Shown in pieces: positions 16,858 to 25,422 of a stretch of DNA of 64,000 bases (its first letter is position 1; every line of letters starts with the position of its first letter). The translations under genes and the position numbers were made by a program. The notes under the pieces were generated by a model, which saw only the letters and a program-made list of their open reading frames with translations, was not told the DNA's origin and ran no database searches. Source of the DNA: Methylocystis sp. L43 (GTDB taxonomy: Bacteria; Pseudomonadota; Alphaproteobacteria; Rhizobiales; Beijerinckiaceae); the NCBI RefSeq assembly GCF_015709525.1, contig NZ_JADNRA010000024.1:1-64000 (forward strand), in the 5' to 3' direction.

Positions 16858-17625
16858 CTATGGCGCGAAGCCCTCGAAGACGATCTGATCCGTCCATTCT
16901 CGCGCTCGCGCCGCCATCTCGGGCGAGCGCACGGTCCAGGTCGTTACGGGAATCTTGAGCGCATCGCGCAGCAGCAGCGGAATGGCGTGCGGAAGATCGC
17001 GCACGCGCCAAGACAGGAAGTCCGGCAGCGTGCGCCTGTAGTGCAGAAAGTGCGTGAGCTCCACGCGCTGCGCGGTGGACAGCTGCGACCAGTCATCCGC
17101 CTCATAATGCGCCTCGCCAACGATGCCGAGCGGCCGATGCGCGATCCCGAGCGCGGCGACGCGCGCGCGCAGAAAGGCGATCTGATCGGGGTCGAAACTT
17201 TCGACGGCGACGGGACCGCTGTAACGCGCCAGCGCCTGCGCCGTGCGCTGCGCCGGGGTCGTGTCGCCATCGAAGGCGCTCTTGATCTCTACAATGATCG
17301 GCGTTCGCCCGCCGATCTCGGCGAGAAACTCGGAAAACCTCGGAATGGCGTCATTGGCGCCGCGCAGCCTCAGACGACTGAGCTCATCCGCGCTGCGCAT
17401 CGCGACGGGCCCGGCGCTTTCGGTCAGGCGCTCGAGAGTCTCGTCGTGAAATACAACTAGTTCGCCGTCGGCTGTGAGCTGCACGTCGCATTCGACGCCA
17501 AAGCCCGCGGCGATCGCGGCGCGGGCGGCCGAAATCGAATTTTCGATCACGCCCTTCGAGGGATCATGCAGTCCGCGGTGGGCGATCGGCCGCGCCGTCA
17601 GCCACGAAAAATCACGGGAGTTCAC
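16858..17625 (-). CDS. glycerophosphodiester phosphodiesterase family protein
   Basis: A 255-residue GDPD TIM barrel that would split glycerophosphodiesters into glycerol-3-phosphate and an alcohol. The active-site elements are in order: IAHRGLHD (residues ~14-21), ENSISAARAAIAAGFGVECDVQLTADG (Glu and Asp ligands), VVFHDETLERLT (second His), PIIVEIKS and a late VTTWTVRSPE. No signal peptide, so cytoplasmic. Its start overlaps the stop of the upstream ridA gene by four bases (ATGA), so the two are translationally coupled. Confidence 0.9.
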   Translation of the reverse strand: MNSRDFSWLTARPIAHRGLHDPSKGVIENSISAARAAIAAGFGVECDVQLTADGELVVFHDETLERLTESAGPVAMRSADELSRLRLRGANDAIPRFSEFLAEIGGRTPIIVEIKSAFDGDTTPAQRTAQALARYSGPVAVESFDPDQIAFLRARVAALGIAHRPLGIVGEAHYEADDWSQLSTAQRVELTHFLHYRRTLPDFLSWRVRDLPHAIPLLLRDALKIPVTTWTVRSPEMAARAREWTDQIVFEGFAP

Positions 17626-18101
17626 GGAAGAATCTCGAAGATTCCTTCCACTTCGACAGCGGCGTCGAGCGGCAATTGCGCGACGCCAACGGCGAAGCGT
17701 GCATGTTTGCCATTCTCGCCCAACACGGCGGCCATGAGATCGGAAGCGCCGTTAACGACCTGCGGCAGCGAAGCGAAGTCGGGCGCGCTGTTGACATAGC
17801 CGCCGAGCCGGACGGCGCGCAATTTCGCAAGATCGCCGATGGCGGCGTTGGCTTGGGCGAGGACGTTGAGCGCCGCCTGACGCGCGGCGGACTGCCCGGC
17901 CTCAAGCGAAACGCCGGCGCCGAGCTTGCCTTGATGCGCCGGGTCGACGCCATTGGCGCCGAGCGGCAGCTGTCCCGATATGAACAGCAAGGCGCCCGTG
18001 CGCACAAAAGGAACATAGTTGGCGACCGGCGCGGCCGCGGCGGGTAGAGTCAGTCCCAGCGCTTGCAGCCGCGCGAGCGGGGTGTCGGACGGTGCGGTCA
18101 T
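17622..18101 (-). CDS. RidA family protein
   Basis: A 159-residue protein of the YjgF/YER057c/UK114 group. It has FISGQLPLG (residues ~40-48), the central SLEAGQSAARQAALNVLAQANAAIGDL, AVRLGGYVNSAPDF and a closing VGVAQLPLDAAVEVEGIFEI. Classic RidA removes reactive enamine/imine intermediates such as 2-aminoacrylate with the help of an Arg near residue 105. Here LGGYVNSAPDF is at that location and the terminal VEVEGIF lacks the usual EIEA, so it belongs to a side branch whose reaction is uncertain. A good ribosome site (GAGGAGG) precedes the ATG. It heads the operon with the GDPD gene. Confidence 0.88.
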   Translation of the reverse strand: MTAPSDTPLARLQALGLTLPAAAAPVANYVPFVRTGALLFISGQLPLGANGVDPAHQGKLGAGVSLEAGQSAARQAALNVLAQANAAIGDLAKLRAVRLGGYVNSAPDFASLPQVVNGASDLMAAVLGENGKHARFAVGVAQLPLDAAVEVEGIFEILP

Positions 18102-18208
18102 AGCGCCTCCTCAAAGAGAAAGTCGTTGCTCCCAATGGAGCGCGACCCTAGTTTCCTACTCCACCCGACGCAATGGCGTCGCAGGCGCCGCCACACAGAA
18201 GAGGTCCA

Positions 18209-19030
18209 ATGATTTCGTTACGCGTGCTGGCCGCCGCGATCTGCGCGGCGACGCCGGTTGGCCAGGCGTTCGCCGAGCGCGCATTGCCGCTCGCCAATCA
18301 TCGCGCTGTTTATGATCTGAGCCTGTTGAAATCGAGCGGCGCGAAGGCGCCGGCGCAGGCGCGCGGTCGGATCGCCTTCGACTTTTCCGGGTCGGCCTGC
18401 GAGGGCTATGTGCAGAACTTCCGCCAGATCACCGAATTGCAGCCCTCGGAAGGGGCGGCCAAGCTCTCCGACATGCGTTCGGCGACATTCGAAGGCGGCG
18501 ACGGCGCGGAGTTTCGCTTCAAGGTGGAGACCAAAGTCGACAATTCGCGGACCGATGAAGTCGACGGAAAGGCCAAAAAATCCGCCGACTCCCGCCTTGC
18601 CATCGATCTTGCAAAGCCAAAGCGCACGCGACTGGAGCTGGCCGGTCCGATGCTCTTTCCGACGGAACATCTGCGCAAGATCGTGGAAACGGCCGCTACC
18701 GGCGAACAGCTGCTGGAGGCGCGGATTTTCGATGGCACGGGCGACGGCGAAAAGGCGTTCGATACCTTGACGGTCATCGGCAAGCCGACGACCGAGCCGC
18801 CCCAAGAAAAGGTCGCGCGCGTGAATGCGCTCAACAATATCCGTCGCTGGCCGGTTGCGATTTCCTATTTCGAGCTGGGCAAGAAGGACGGGCAGCCGAT
18901 TTATGTGCTGTCCTTCGACCTTTATGAAAACGGCGTCTCGCGCGCGCTGAAGCTCGACTACGGCGACTTCGTCTTGCGCGGCGACATGACGGATCTCGTC
19001 CTGCAGCCGACGCCGACCTGCAAAAAATAG
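18209..19030 (+). CDS. eipB: EipB family periplasmic envelope-integrity protein (DUF1849)
   Basis: A 273-residue exported protein from the ATG at 18209, giving a signal peptide MISLRVLAAAICAATPVGQ ending at AFA. The mature protein matches EipB/DUF1849: LANHRAVYDLSLL near residue 30, GRIAFDFSGSACEGY with the first conserved Cys, and a second Cys at the very end (PTPTCKK). In Brucella EipB is a monomeric beta-spiral with one disulfide and supports envelope integrity and resistance to beta-lactams. Both cysteines are kept here. The frame is open 12 codons upstream. It is convergent with the SGNH gene. Confidence 0.85.
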   Translation: MISLRVLAAAICAATPVGQAFAERALPLANHRAVYDLSLLKSSGAKAPAQARGRIAFDFSGSACEGYVQNFRQITELQPSEGAAKLSDMRSATFEGGDGAEFRFKVETKVDNSRTDEVDGKAKKSADSRLAIDLAKPKRTRLELAGPMLFPTEHLRKIVETAATGEQLLEARIFDGTGDGEKAFDTLTVIGKPTTEPPQEKVARVNALNNIRRWPVAISYFELGKKDGQPIYVLSFDLYENGVSRALKLDYGDFVLRGDMTDLVLQPTPTCKK

Positions 19031-19046
19031 CGCGATCTTCAGCGGT

Positions 19047-20093
19047 TCACCGTTGGCGCAAGAGCGCTGCGATCGTGCTCGCGATGGATTGGGGCCGCCA
19101 GAAGATCGCGGCGTGGATATCGAGAGTCTGGTCCAAAAAATCCGCCGTCGGCGGAACGGCGAGGAGCGTCGCATCCTCTGGAGCGCGTTTCAGCTCCGCT
19201 TCGTCGTCGGGCATTGCGATGGCGACGCCGCGGTCCGTGGCGATCGCGCGCGTTACGTAATGCAGCAGCATGAGATTGGCGACGATCTCCTGCATCTTAG
19301 AGCGCGGATTCTTGCGATAGACGCATCGCGGCGCGCGAATGAGATATTCGCCGCTCCTGTCGTCGGACCGCAGCATCAGCGCGACGAGACGGCCGCTTCC
19401 GGGCCAATAGCATTCGCTCTGTCGGTTGAGACGGATGAACGCGCCTTCGAAAACCTTTGAGTCTATGTGATGCAGCTCGCATGCCCCGCGACGCTGCGCC
19501 TGCGTCGCGTCGACGTAATCGAAGCGGATCTCGGCGTTGGGCGCCGATGGAACGCGCGCGTCGCCGATCCGGCTCAGAGCCGCGGCGGCCACCGCCGTTG
19601 AGGCGTCGACCGTCAGATGGTTTTCATCCTGATAATGCGTCGTCGTGGGTCCTCCCAAAAAAATCTCGTCGAGCCAGATGGCGGGCGTCGCATAACGCGT
19701 CGCCGCGTCCGCGTAGAGCCGATGCGCGCGCCGCGTTGCGCTACGCAGCGCTTTGGAGGCCGTCGGCCGTGGGTCCAGACAGAGAAACATCAGGCGAATT
19801 CCGCGCCGGGCGCAGCAGACCGCGATCGCTTCAAGCGTATCGGCGACGAGCTTCGGGCGCAGGCAGCCGGCCGCGAAAAGCAGAATGTCGTTGAGACAAT
19901 ATTCGAAAATGATGACGTCCGGAGAAGCCGTCTCCTCGCGTTCCATCTTCAAAAGCGCCAGCAGACCGTAGAGCGACCCTACCGCGCCGAGAAAACGATT
20001 CTCGACCTCGTGCGCCGACGCCTGCCGTTGAAATTGGAAAGCCCAGCCTTCCCGCATTCCGGCGTTGGAGCCGCCGAGCAGCAAAATTTTCAT
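19047..20093 (-). CDS. SGNH-hydrolase-like protein
   Basis: A 348-residue protein. The first ~190 residues look like an SGNH/GDSL hydrolase: MKILLLGGSNAGM (block I with Ser), DVIIFEYCLND (the Asn block) and HYQDENHLTVDAS (block V, Asp-x-x-His-like). The rest (about 200-348) is a less recognisable beta-rich domain. No signal peptide. The ATG at 20093 is fixed by the Ser block directly after it; the open frame extends to 20591 but overlaps the arginine decarboxylase gene and is spurious. A 15-bp direct repeat straddles the start. The substrate could be a carbohydrate ester or a polysaccharide; this is not resolvable. Confidence 0.65.
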   Translation of the reverse strand: MKILLLGGSNAGMREGWAFQFQRQASAHEVENRFLGAVGSLYGLLALLKMEREETASPDVIIFEYCLNDILLFAAGCLRPKLVADTLEAIAVCCARRGIRLMFLCLDPRPTASKALRSATRRAHRLYADAATRYATPAIWLDEIFLGGPTTTHYQDENHLTVDASTAVAAAALSRIGDARVPSAPNAEIRFDYVDATQAQRRGACELHHIDSKVFEGAFIRLNRQSECYWPGSGRLVALMLRSDDRSGEYLIRAPRCVYRKNPRSKMQEIVANLMLLHYVTRAIATDRGVAIAMPDDEAELKRAPEDATLLAVPPTADFLDQTLDIHAAIFWRPQSIASTIAALLRQR

Positions 20094-20113
20094 GCCCACA
20101 AAATTTTCATGCC
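20082..20113. repeat. 15-bp direct repeat across the SGNH start codon
   Basis: CAAAATTTTCATGCC occurs twice, at 20082-20096 and 20099-20113, with a 17-base period. Each copy contains CAT, so on the minus strand there are two ATG codons 17 bases apart in different frames. Only the downstream one (20093) opens the SGNH frame. Confidence 0.85.
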
Positions 20114-20276
20114 ATGGAGATATGTTGCGCCAATGGTCGCGAGCAGCAGCCCGCTTGACGATTCTATCCGGTTCGCAAGCGCGAGGCCATAGACGAAGCT
20201 TGACAAAAAGTTTTGCCGAGCGGGCCCCTTGTCCTAATTGAGGCGATGACGATCCATGCGCGACGGAGCGAGTTCG

Positions 20277-20846
20277 ATGTTTCCCATTCCGCAATGCGTT
20301 TTTCTCACGCGCGGCGTCGGCGTCCACCGCCATCGTCTGACGGCGTTCGAATATGCGCTGCGCGACGCCGACATCGAACAGCAGAATCTCGTGGCGGTGT
20401 CGTCGATTCTGCCGGCGGGATGCGACGTCATTCCGGTGGAGCGGGGCGTCGCGACGCTTCAGCCTGGCGAAATCACTTTCACGGTGCTTGCGCGCGCTGA
20501 GACCGACGAGCCCGGACGGCGCATCACGGCGAGCATCGGCCTCGCGCGGCCAAGGGAGCCGACGCTCTACGGCTATATTTCGGAACATCACGGCTATGGC
20601 ATGACGGAGCGCGAGAGCGGCGATTATGCGGAAGATCTCGCGGCGACGATGCTCGCTTCGACGCTCGGGATCGAATTCGATCCTGACGCCGCCTGGAACG
20701 AGCGCAAGAAGGTCTATGAAATAAGCGAACTAATCGTTGAGAGCCTGTCCTTGACCGCGGCGGCCCAAGGCGCGCCGAACGGCGATTGGACCTGCGCGGT
20801 CGCCGCAGCGGTGTTTCGCTTCGTCAAACTCGATGGTTTGCCATGA
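20277..20846 (+). CDS. pdaD: pyruvoyl-dependent arginine decarboxylase
   Basis: A 189-residue proenzyme of the PvlArgDC type, which cuts itself to make a pyruvoyl cofactor and decarboxylates arginine to agmatine. The cleavage motif NLVAVSSILPAG is present, with Ser42-Ser43 at the self-processing site. The N-terminus VFLTRGVGVHRHRLTAFEYAL and the late LYGYISEHHGYGMTE also match. The ATG at 20277 is used; one at 20256 adds seven residues. It overlaps the agmatinase gene by four bases. Such enzymes are best known from archaea and chlamydiae but occur in scattered bacteria. The upstream gap (about 180 bases) separates it from the divergent SGNH gene. Confidence 0.9.
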   Translation: MFPIPQCVFLTRGVGVHRHRLTAFEYALRDADIEQQNLVAVSSILPAGCDVIPVERGVATLQPGEITFTVLARAETDEPGRRITASIGLARPREPTLYGYISEHHGYGMTERESGDYAEDLAATMLASTLGIEFDPDAAWNERKKVYEISELIVESLSLTAAAQGAPNGDWTCAVAAAVFRFVKLDGLP

Positions 20847-21760
20847 GCGGGACGCCGACATTCGCCGCTCCGCGGACTTTCCTCGGCGTCGCCCCGCGCG
20901 CTGACGCGGCGGTTGTCGTCGCCGGCGTCCCTTTCGACATCGGCACGACCAACCGCAGCGGCGCACGCTTCGGGCCGTCGGCGATTCGTCACGCCAGTCG
21001 TATGTTGATCGACGGCGAGCATCCTTCGCACTGGACGTCCCCCGTCGATCTGCCGCTCGCCGACGTAGGGGATTTCGCCATCGCGCTGGGCGACATCGCC
21101 GCAAGTCTGAAGCTCATCGAGGAGCAGGCCTCGGCCTATGCGCATCTTGTGACGCTGGGCGGCGACCATGGAATCACGCTGCCTCTCTTGCGCGCCTGCG
21201 CAAGAAAGCGCGGACCGCTGGCGCTGATTCATTTCGACGCCCACGTCGATACATGGCCCGATAACTTTGGCCAGCCCTATGCGCATGGCTCGATGTTCTA
21301 TCATGCGATCAACGAAGGCGTCGTCGATGCGCGCCGGATGATTCAGATCGGCATTCGCTCGCCGGTGCAACGCGACGTCTACGACTGGACGCTTGGACAA
21401 GGCGTTACGATCGTCGCCGCGCAGGAGGCGCATGAGATCGGGCCAGCGGCGATCGCCTCGCGGATCGTCGACGTCGTCGGCGACGCCCCCGTCTATTTGA
21501 CGTTCGACGTCGACGCGCTTGATCCGGCCTTTGCCCCCGGGACCGGGACGCCGGAAATCGGCGGTCTGGCCACCTGGCAGGCGCAGTCGGTCATCCGCAA
21601 GCTCGCCGGTCTGAACTTCGTCGGGATGGACGTCGTCGAAGTGGCGCCGGCCTATGATGTTTCCGAAATCACCGCGCTCGCCGGCGCGACGATGGCTTGG
21701 GAATACCTCTCCCTGCTGGCGGCCTCTGCCGATACACGGTCCGCCTCGCGCTCTCCTTAG
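20843..21760 (+). CDS. speB: agmatinase
   Basis: A 305-residue ureohydrolase that would hydrolyse agmatine to putrescine and urea with two Mn ions. The metal motifs are intact: VTLGGDHGITLPLL (His), ALIHFDAHVDTWPD (Asp-His-Asp) and LTFDVDALDPAFAPGTGTPE (Asp, Asp). AGVPFDIGTTNRSGARFGPSAIR near residue 25 is the substrate-loop region. Guanidinobutyrase and other ureohydrolases look alike, but coupling to the arginine decarboxylase (shared ATGA) argues for agmatine. The start at 20843 is fixed by that overlap; an earlier in-frame start at 20786 lies inside pdaD. Confidence 0.9.
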   Translation: MSGTPTFAAPRTFLGVAPRADAAVVVAGVPFDIGTTNRSGARFGPSAIRHASRMLIDGEHPSHWTSPVDLPLADVGDFAIALGDIAASLKLIEEQASAYAHLVTLGGDHGITLPLLRACARKRGPLALIHFDAHVDTWPDNFGQPYAHGSMFYHAINEGVVDARRMIQIGIRSPVQRDVYDWTLGQGVTIVAAQEAHEIGPAAIASRIVDVVGDAPVYLTFDVDALDPAFAPGTGTPEIGGLATWQAQSVIRKLAGLNFVGMDVVEVAPAYDVSEITALAGATMAWEYLSLLAASADTRSASRSP

Positions 21761-21886
21761 CTCCTTCGCCAGCGTCAATGCGGCTCTTGCCAAGGGCCGG
21801 CCTTCGGCAGCACTCTGCTCAGAACAGCCGAATGCGGCGGGACGCTTCGAAGCGGATCGAGGCGCGCAAGTCTAGGGGAGGGCGGC

Positions 21887-22450
21887 ATGTCCAGTGCGGA
21901 GCGGCGGGCGCGAGAGGTGGTCGGCGTTTTCTCGGACGGCTATGTGCTCGAGAGCGCTGTCGAAGAACTGTTGAATTCGGGGTTCGATCTCGGCGACATC
22001 AGCCTGCTCGCGGGTGAAAAGGCGATCGTCGGCAAGCTCGGCCATAAATATGAAAAGGTGGAGGCGGCCGAAGACGACGGCGCCGCCCCGCGCGTGGCCT
22101 ATGCGCCGAGGGAATCTCTGAGCAAGAAAGAGGGCGCGATCATAGGCGGTCTTGTCTATGTCGGCGCCACTGTGGCGGCCGGCGCGGCGCTGGCATCAGG
22201 CGGAGCCCTGGCGATGCTTCTCGTGAGCGGCCTGATCGGCGCGGAATTTGGCGGCCTCATCGGCGTCGTGCTTGGCGAGTTCATGGAGGAGCGTCACGCG
22301 AAATATCTCCAGGAGCAACTTGACCACGGCGGTTTGTTGCTCTGGGTGCGAACGCGGAACGCAGCGCTGGAGGAAACCGCCAAGCGCATTCTCGCCAAAC
22401 ATTCCGGCCGCGACGTGCATGCGCATGACGTGCCTGCCGCGGCTGCATGA
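21887..22450 (+). CDS. general-stress-17M-like glycine-zipper membrane protein
   Basis: A 187-residue protein. Residues ~10-45 (VVGVFSDGYVLESAVEELLNSGFDLGDISLL) match the heat-induced/GSP17M-type N-terminal domain. A hydrophobic Gly-zipper pair spans about residues 85-130 (GAIIGGLVYVGATVAAGAAL and LVSGLIGAEFGGLIGVVLGE). The end (LLLWVRTRN...KRILAKHSGRDVHAHDV) is again typical. Members are stress-induced inner-membrane proteins of unknown activity. A GGGGAGGG ribosome site precedes the ATG. A strong terminator follows, shared with the convergent hemerythrin gene. Confidence 0.75.
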   Translation: MSSAERRAREVVGVFSDGYVLESAVEELLNSGFDLGDISLLAGEKAIVGKLGHKYEKVEAAEDDGAAPRVAYAPRESLSKKEGAIIGGLVYVGATVAAGAALASGGALAMLLVSGLIGAEFGGLIGVVLGEFMEERHAKYLQEQLDHGGLLLWVRTRNAALEETAKRILAKHSGRDVHAHDVPAAAA

Positions 22451-22462
22451 ATGAGCGTTGAG

Positions 22463-22487
22463 GCGGCCGCGATCAGGCCGCTTTTTT
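22463..22487 (+). terminator. rho-independent terminator overlapping the hemerythrin 3' end
   Basis: GCGGCC (22463-22468), seven-base loop, GGCCGC (22476-22481), then six T residues. It serves the plus-strand stress gene. The right arm and T-run are also the last codons (Lys-Lys-Ala-Ala) of the opposing hemerythrin gene. Confidence 0.85.
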
Positions 22488-22994
22488 CATCAGTTCGGCC
22501 TTACGCTTCGATAGCTTCACGCCCAGGGCGTCGAGATCGACATCGCTCTTGCGCGCCTCGGGAAACATTTCCTGCTCTTCTTCTTGGACATGGTGCATGA
22601 CATATTCGCCCAGCACCTTGACCTTTGCGTCGAACAGATGATCCTTTGGCGACATCGATCGGATCTCGGCGATCAGCTGTTTGGCGCTTGCGTGCTCAAC
22701 TTCGGCTTCGTCGAGAAGCTCGTCGTCGTCGATGCTTTTGCGCAGCGCCGGATAGAAGATTTCCTCTTCGATCTTGGCGTGAACCGTGAGCGCGGCGCAA
22801 ATTTTTCGGGCGAGCTCTTCCTTCTCGTTTTCCTTGTCGAGCTTTTCGTACTGTTTGAACCAGGTTTTCACCTCTCGGTGATCCTCTTTCAGGAGCTTGA
22901 TGGCGTCCGCCGTTTTGGAGGCGCTGGCCGACGTCTTCGCGCCCGTTCGAGGTTTCGACCTTTTCGTGCTGCTGCCCGTGCTTGCCGTTGGCAT
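22473..22994 (-). CDS. hemerythrin HHE-domain protein
   Basis: A 173-residue protein with a Lys/Ser/Ala-rich low-complexity tail at the N-terminus (residues 1-27) and a four-helix hemerythrin domain. Metal ligands are seen in KEDHREVKTWF (His), LTVHAKIEEEIFYPAL (His and Glu), EVEHASAKQLI (His) and YVMHHVQEEEQEMFPEA (His, Glu). Such proteins bind a di-iron site and sense or handle O2, NO or oxidants. A good SD (AAGGAGAA) precedes the ATG. It lies 54 bases downstream of katE on the same strand, so cotranscription is likely. Confidence 0.88.
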   Translation of the reverse strand: MPTASTGSSTKRSKPRTGAKTSASASKTADAIKLLKEDHREVKTWFKQYEKLDKENEKEELARKICAALTVHAKIEEEIFYPALRKSIDDDELLDEAEVEHASAKQLIAEIRSMSPKDHLFDAKVKVLGEYVMHHVQEEEQEMFPEARKSDVDLDALGVKLSKRKAELMKKAA

Positions 22995-23048
22995 TTTGGT
23001 TCTCCTTTGCGCGGTTGTTAACTTGGCTGTTCTGTCTGCGTGACCGCA

Positions 23049-25214
23049 TCACGCATCCAGATCGACCGTCAGTTCTCTGGGCCAATAACGAAGTTCGCCG
23101 CAGGCCGCGATGAACGCGGTCGCGTCCTTGACGGTCGCAAGCTGAATGCACGCTTCATCCAGCGCGTCGGCGACGCCGGCTTTCTGCAGCAGCGGCAACG
23201 CGCTCTCGGTGAAGCCGATGAACTTGCAGTGCGCGAAGGCGTCGCTTGCAAAATCGCGCGCGGCGGCATCGGCGACGAGATCGGCGGCGCCGGTCTCCGA
23301 CGCGACGATGACGACGGCGTCATAGAGCACCGACGGTCCTCCGTCGATCTTTTGCGCGGCGGGCTGCATGGCGCCGTCGTCAAGCACCACGCCGCCGATG
23401 TGGGGCGCGACAATCTCGTAAACCGCTCCGATCTTTTCGACGGCCTCGATCAGCGCCTTCAACAGCTTCGCATCGGCGCCGTCCGTCACGAGAATCCCGA
23501 GCTTGCGCCCCGTGAAGGATTTGGGACGCGCCAAAATGCTCAACGGCGCGGACGGGGGAAGCTCTTGCCGAGTCGGGCGCGCGGCCTTCGCCGGATCGGG
23601 CATTTCAAGCCGCAAGCCGTCAGCGACGCGCGTAGCGAGCGCAACGTCGATGTTTAGGAGATGCGACACGACGCGGGAGCGAATGTCCGGGCGCTCGCAC
23701 TTGCTCAATTCAAACGTCAGCGCGTCGCCAATATGCTTGCGCTCGATCGGCGTCTGGCTGATGAAGAATTGCCGCGCCTGGCTGTAGTGATCGGCGAAGC
23801 TTTCGGAACGACGTCTCGTCTTCGGCCCGGCGACTTCTTCTGGAAATGACGTGAAGCCGCGCTCGGGATTTTCGCGCGGTCCGCCGAGCTCGCCCCAGCT
23901 GTTGGGCTCGTAATTGGCGCGGCTCTTGGGATTTTTCATCGCCATATGCCCGTCCTGTTGGAAATGCGCCATCGGGCATCGCGGCGCATTGACGGGAAGA
24001 TGGGTAAAGTTCGGGCTGCCGAGCCGCTTCAACTGCGTGTCGAGATAGGAGAAGTTGCGCCCTTGGAGCAGCGGATCGTCGCTGAAATCGACGCCAGGAA
24101 CGATATTCTGCGTGCAGAAGGCGACCTGTTCGGTTTCCGCGAAGAAATTATCCACGGTGCGGTCGAGCACGAGGCGCCCGACGATCTGCACGGGGATCTG
24201 CTCTTCGGGAATAATCTTGGTCGAGTCGAGAATGTCGAATTCGAATGTGTCAGCGAACTCTTCGTCAAAGAGCTGAAGGCCGAGCTCCCATTCCGGGAAA
24301 TGTCCGCCCTTGATGGCGTCCCAAAGATCTCGCCGATGGAAATCGGGATCGGCGCCATTGATCTTCACTGCTTCATTCCAAAGCACCGATTGCAGACCGA
24401 GCTTCGGCTTCCAATGAAACTTGACGAACGCCGACTTGCCTTCCGCGTTGACGAAACGGAAAGAGTGAACCCCAAAGCCTTCCATGAAGCGGAAGGAGCG
24501 CGGAATGGCGCGATCGGACATGATCCACATGATCATGTGAAAGCTTTCCGGCGAGAGCGAAACGAAGTCCCAGAAGTTGTCGTGCGCCGTTTGCGCCTGG
24601 GGGAAGCCGCGATCAGGCTCGGGCTTCGCGGCATGGATCAAGTCTGGAAACTTGATCGCATCCTGTATGAAGAACACTGGGATGTTATTGCCGACGAGAT
24701 CCCAATTGCCTTCCTTGGTATAGAACTTCACCGCGAAGCCTCGCACGTCGCGGGCAAGGTCGAAGGATCCCTTGCTGCCGGCTACGGTCGAGAACCGCAC
24801 AAACACCGGCGTCTGCTCGCCAGCCCGCTGGAAAAGATCGGCGCGCGTGACGTCTGCGAGAGACTTCGTGAGTTCGAAATAGCCATGCACGCCGAATCCC
24901 CGCGCGTGAACGACGCGTTCCGGGATGCGCTCGTGATCGAAATGGAAGATTTTCTCGCGGAAATGGAAGTCTTCGATGAGGCTCGGACCGCGCGCGCCAA
25001 TGCGAAGCGTGTTTTGGTCATCGGAAACCGGGATGCCCTGCTGCGTGGTGAGCGTCTCAACTTCGTCGTTGGCGGTCTGGCGCGTTTCACCGCCGTCGCC
25101 TTGCGGCTGCGCGTAAGACATCTCAGTCTCGGCCGCCAGAATATCGGGTTGCGCGATTTGACTCTTTCCAGCGTTCACCATGGCCGATGTGACTGGATTG
25201 CGCTTTGAGCCCAT
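23049..25214 (-). CDS. katE: large-subunit monofunctional catalase (HPII type)
   Basis: A 721-residue clade 2 catalase that disproportionates hydrogen peroxide in the cytoplasm. The catalytic His103 is in [16 protein letters not shown], the distal Asn in [18 protein letters not shown] and the heme-ligand Tyr390 in [17 protein letters not shown]. The extra C-terminal DJ-1/PfpI-like flavodoxin domain of HPII enzymes is present (about residues 575-715, [17 protein letters not shown]). The ATG at 25214 follows CGGAG. A GGAAC-N17-GTT element upstream resembles an EcfG-type stress promoter. Antisense open frames here are shadows. Confidence 0.96.
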   Translation of the reverse strand: MGSKRNPVTSAMVNAGKSQIAQPDILAAETEMSYAQPQGDGGETRQTANDEVETLTTQQGIPVSDDQNTLRIGARGPSLIEDFHFREKIFHFDHERIPERVVHARGFGVHGYFELTKSLADVTRADLFQRAGEQTPVFVRFSTVAGSKGSFDLARDVRGFAVKFYTKEGNWDLVGNNIPVFFIQDAIKFPDLIHAAKPEPDRGFPQAQTAHDNFWDFVSLSPESFHMIMWIMSDRAIPRSFRFMEGFGVHSFRFVNAEGKSAFVKFHWKPKLGLQSVLWNEAVKINGADPDFHRRDLWDAIKGGHFPEWELGLQLFDEEFADTFEFDILDSTKIIPEEQIPVQIVGRLVLDRTVDNFFAETEQVAFCTQNIVPGVDFSDDPLLQGRNFSYLDTQLKRLGSPNFTHLPVNAPRCPMAHFQQDGHMAMKNPKSRANYEPNSWGELGGPRENPERGFTSFPEEVAGPKTRRRSESFADHYSQARQFFISQTPIERKHIGDALTFELSKCERPDIRSRVVSHLLNIDVALATRVADGLRLEMPDPAKAARPTRQELPPSAPLSILARPKSFTGRKLGILVTDGADAKLLKALIEAVEKIGAVYEIVAPHIGGVVLDDGAMQPAAQKIDGGPSVLYDAVVIVASETGAADLVADAAARDFASDAFAHCKFIGFTESALPLLQKAGVADALDEACIQLATVKDATAFIAACGELRYWPRELTVDLDA

Positions 25215-25265
25215 CAGAAAAACTCCGAAAAAAACCGCGACGAAACGCGAATGTCCCGTGAGCGA

Positions 25266-25290
25266 AACCTCGGGCGATCTGACTTGTTCC
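25266..25290 (-). promoter_or_regulatory. candidate EcfG-type promoter of katE
   Basis: On the minus strand, GGAAC (25286-25290) is followed after 17 bases by GTT (25266-25268). The alphaproteobacterial general-stress sigma factor EcfG recognises GGAAC-N16/17-cGTT. It would start transcription roughly 45 bases before the katE ATG. The base before GTT is G rather than the preferred C. EcfG itself is not in the window. Confidence 0.45.
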
Positions 25291-25422
25291 CCGGGCAGGA
25301 AAATTCTCTCGCAGCCAAGAGAAGCCCAACTGCAACTTGCGAAGCGATGTCATCTCTTGGCGACGCCGCGAGCGCGCGGGATGGCGGATGCAGCGGCAGC
25401 GCATTCGATCTTGTTCGGAACT

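Noticed and set aside
20094-20591. N-terminal extension of the SGNH protein to 514 residues
   Set aside because: It overlaps pdaD on the other strand and lacks family similarity; MKILLLGGSNAG at 20093 is the natural start.
23946-25208. 420-residue open frame opposite katE
   Set aside because: Antisense shadow; katE motifs on the other strand are complete.
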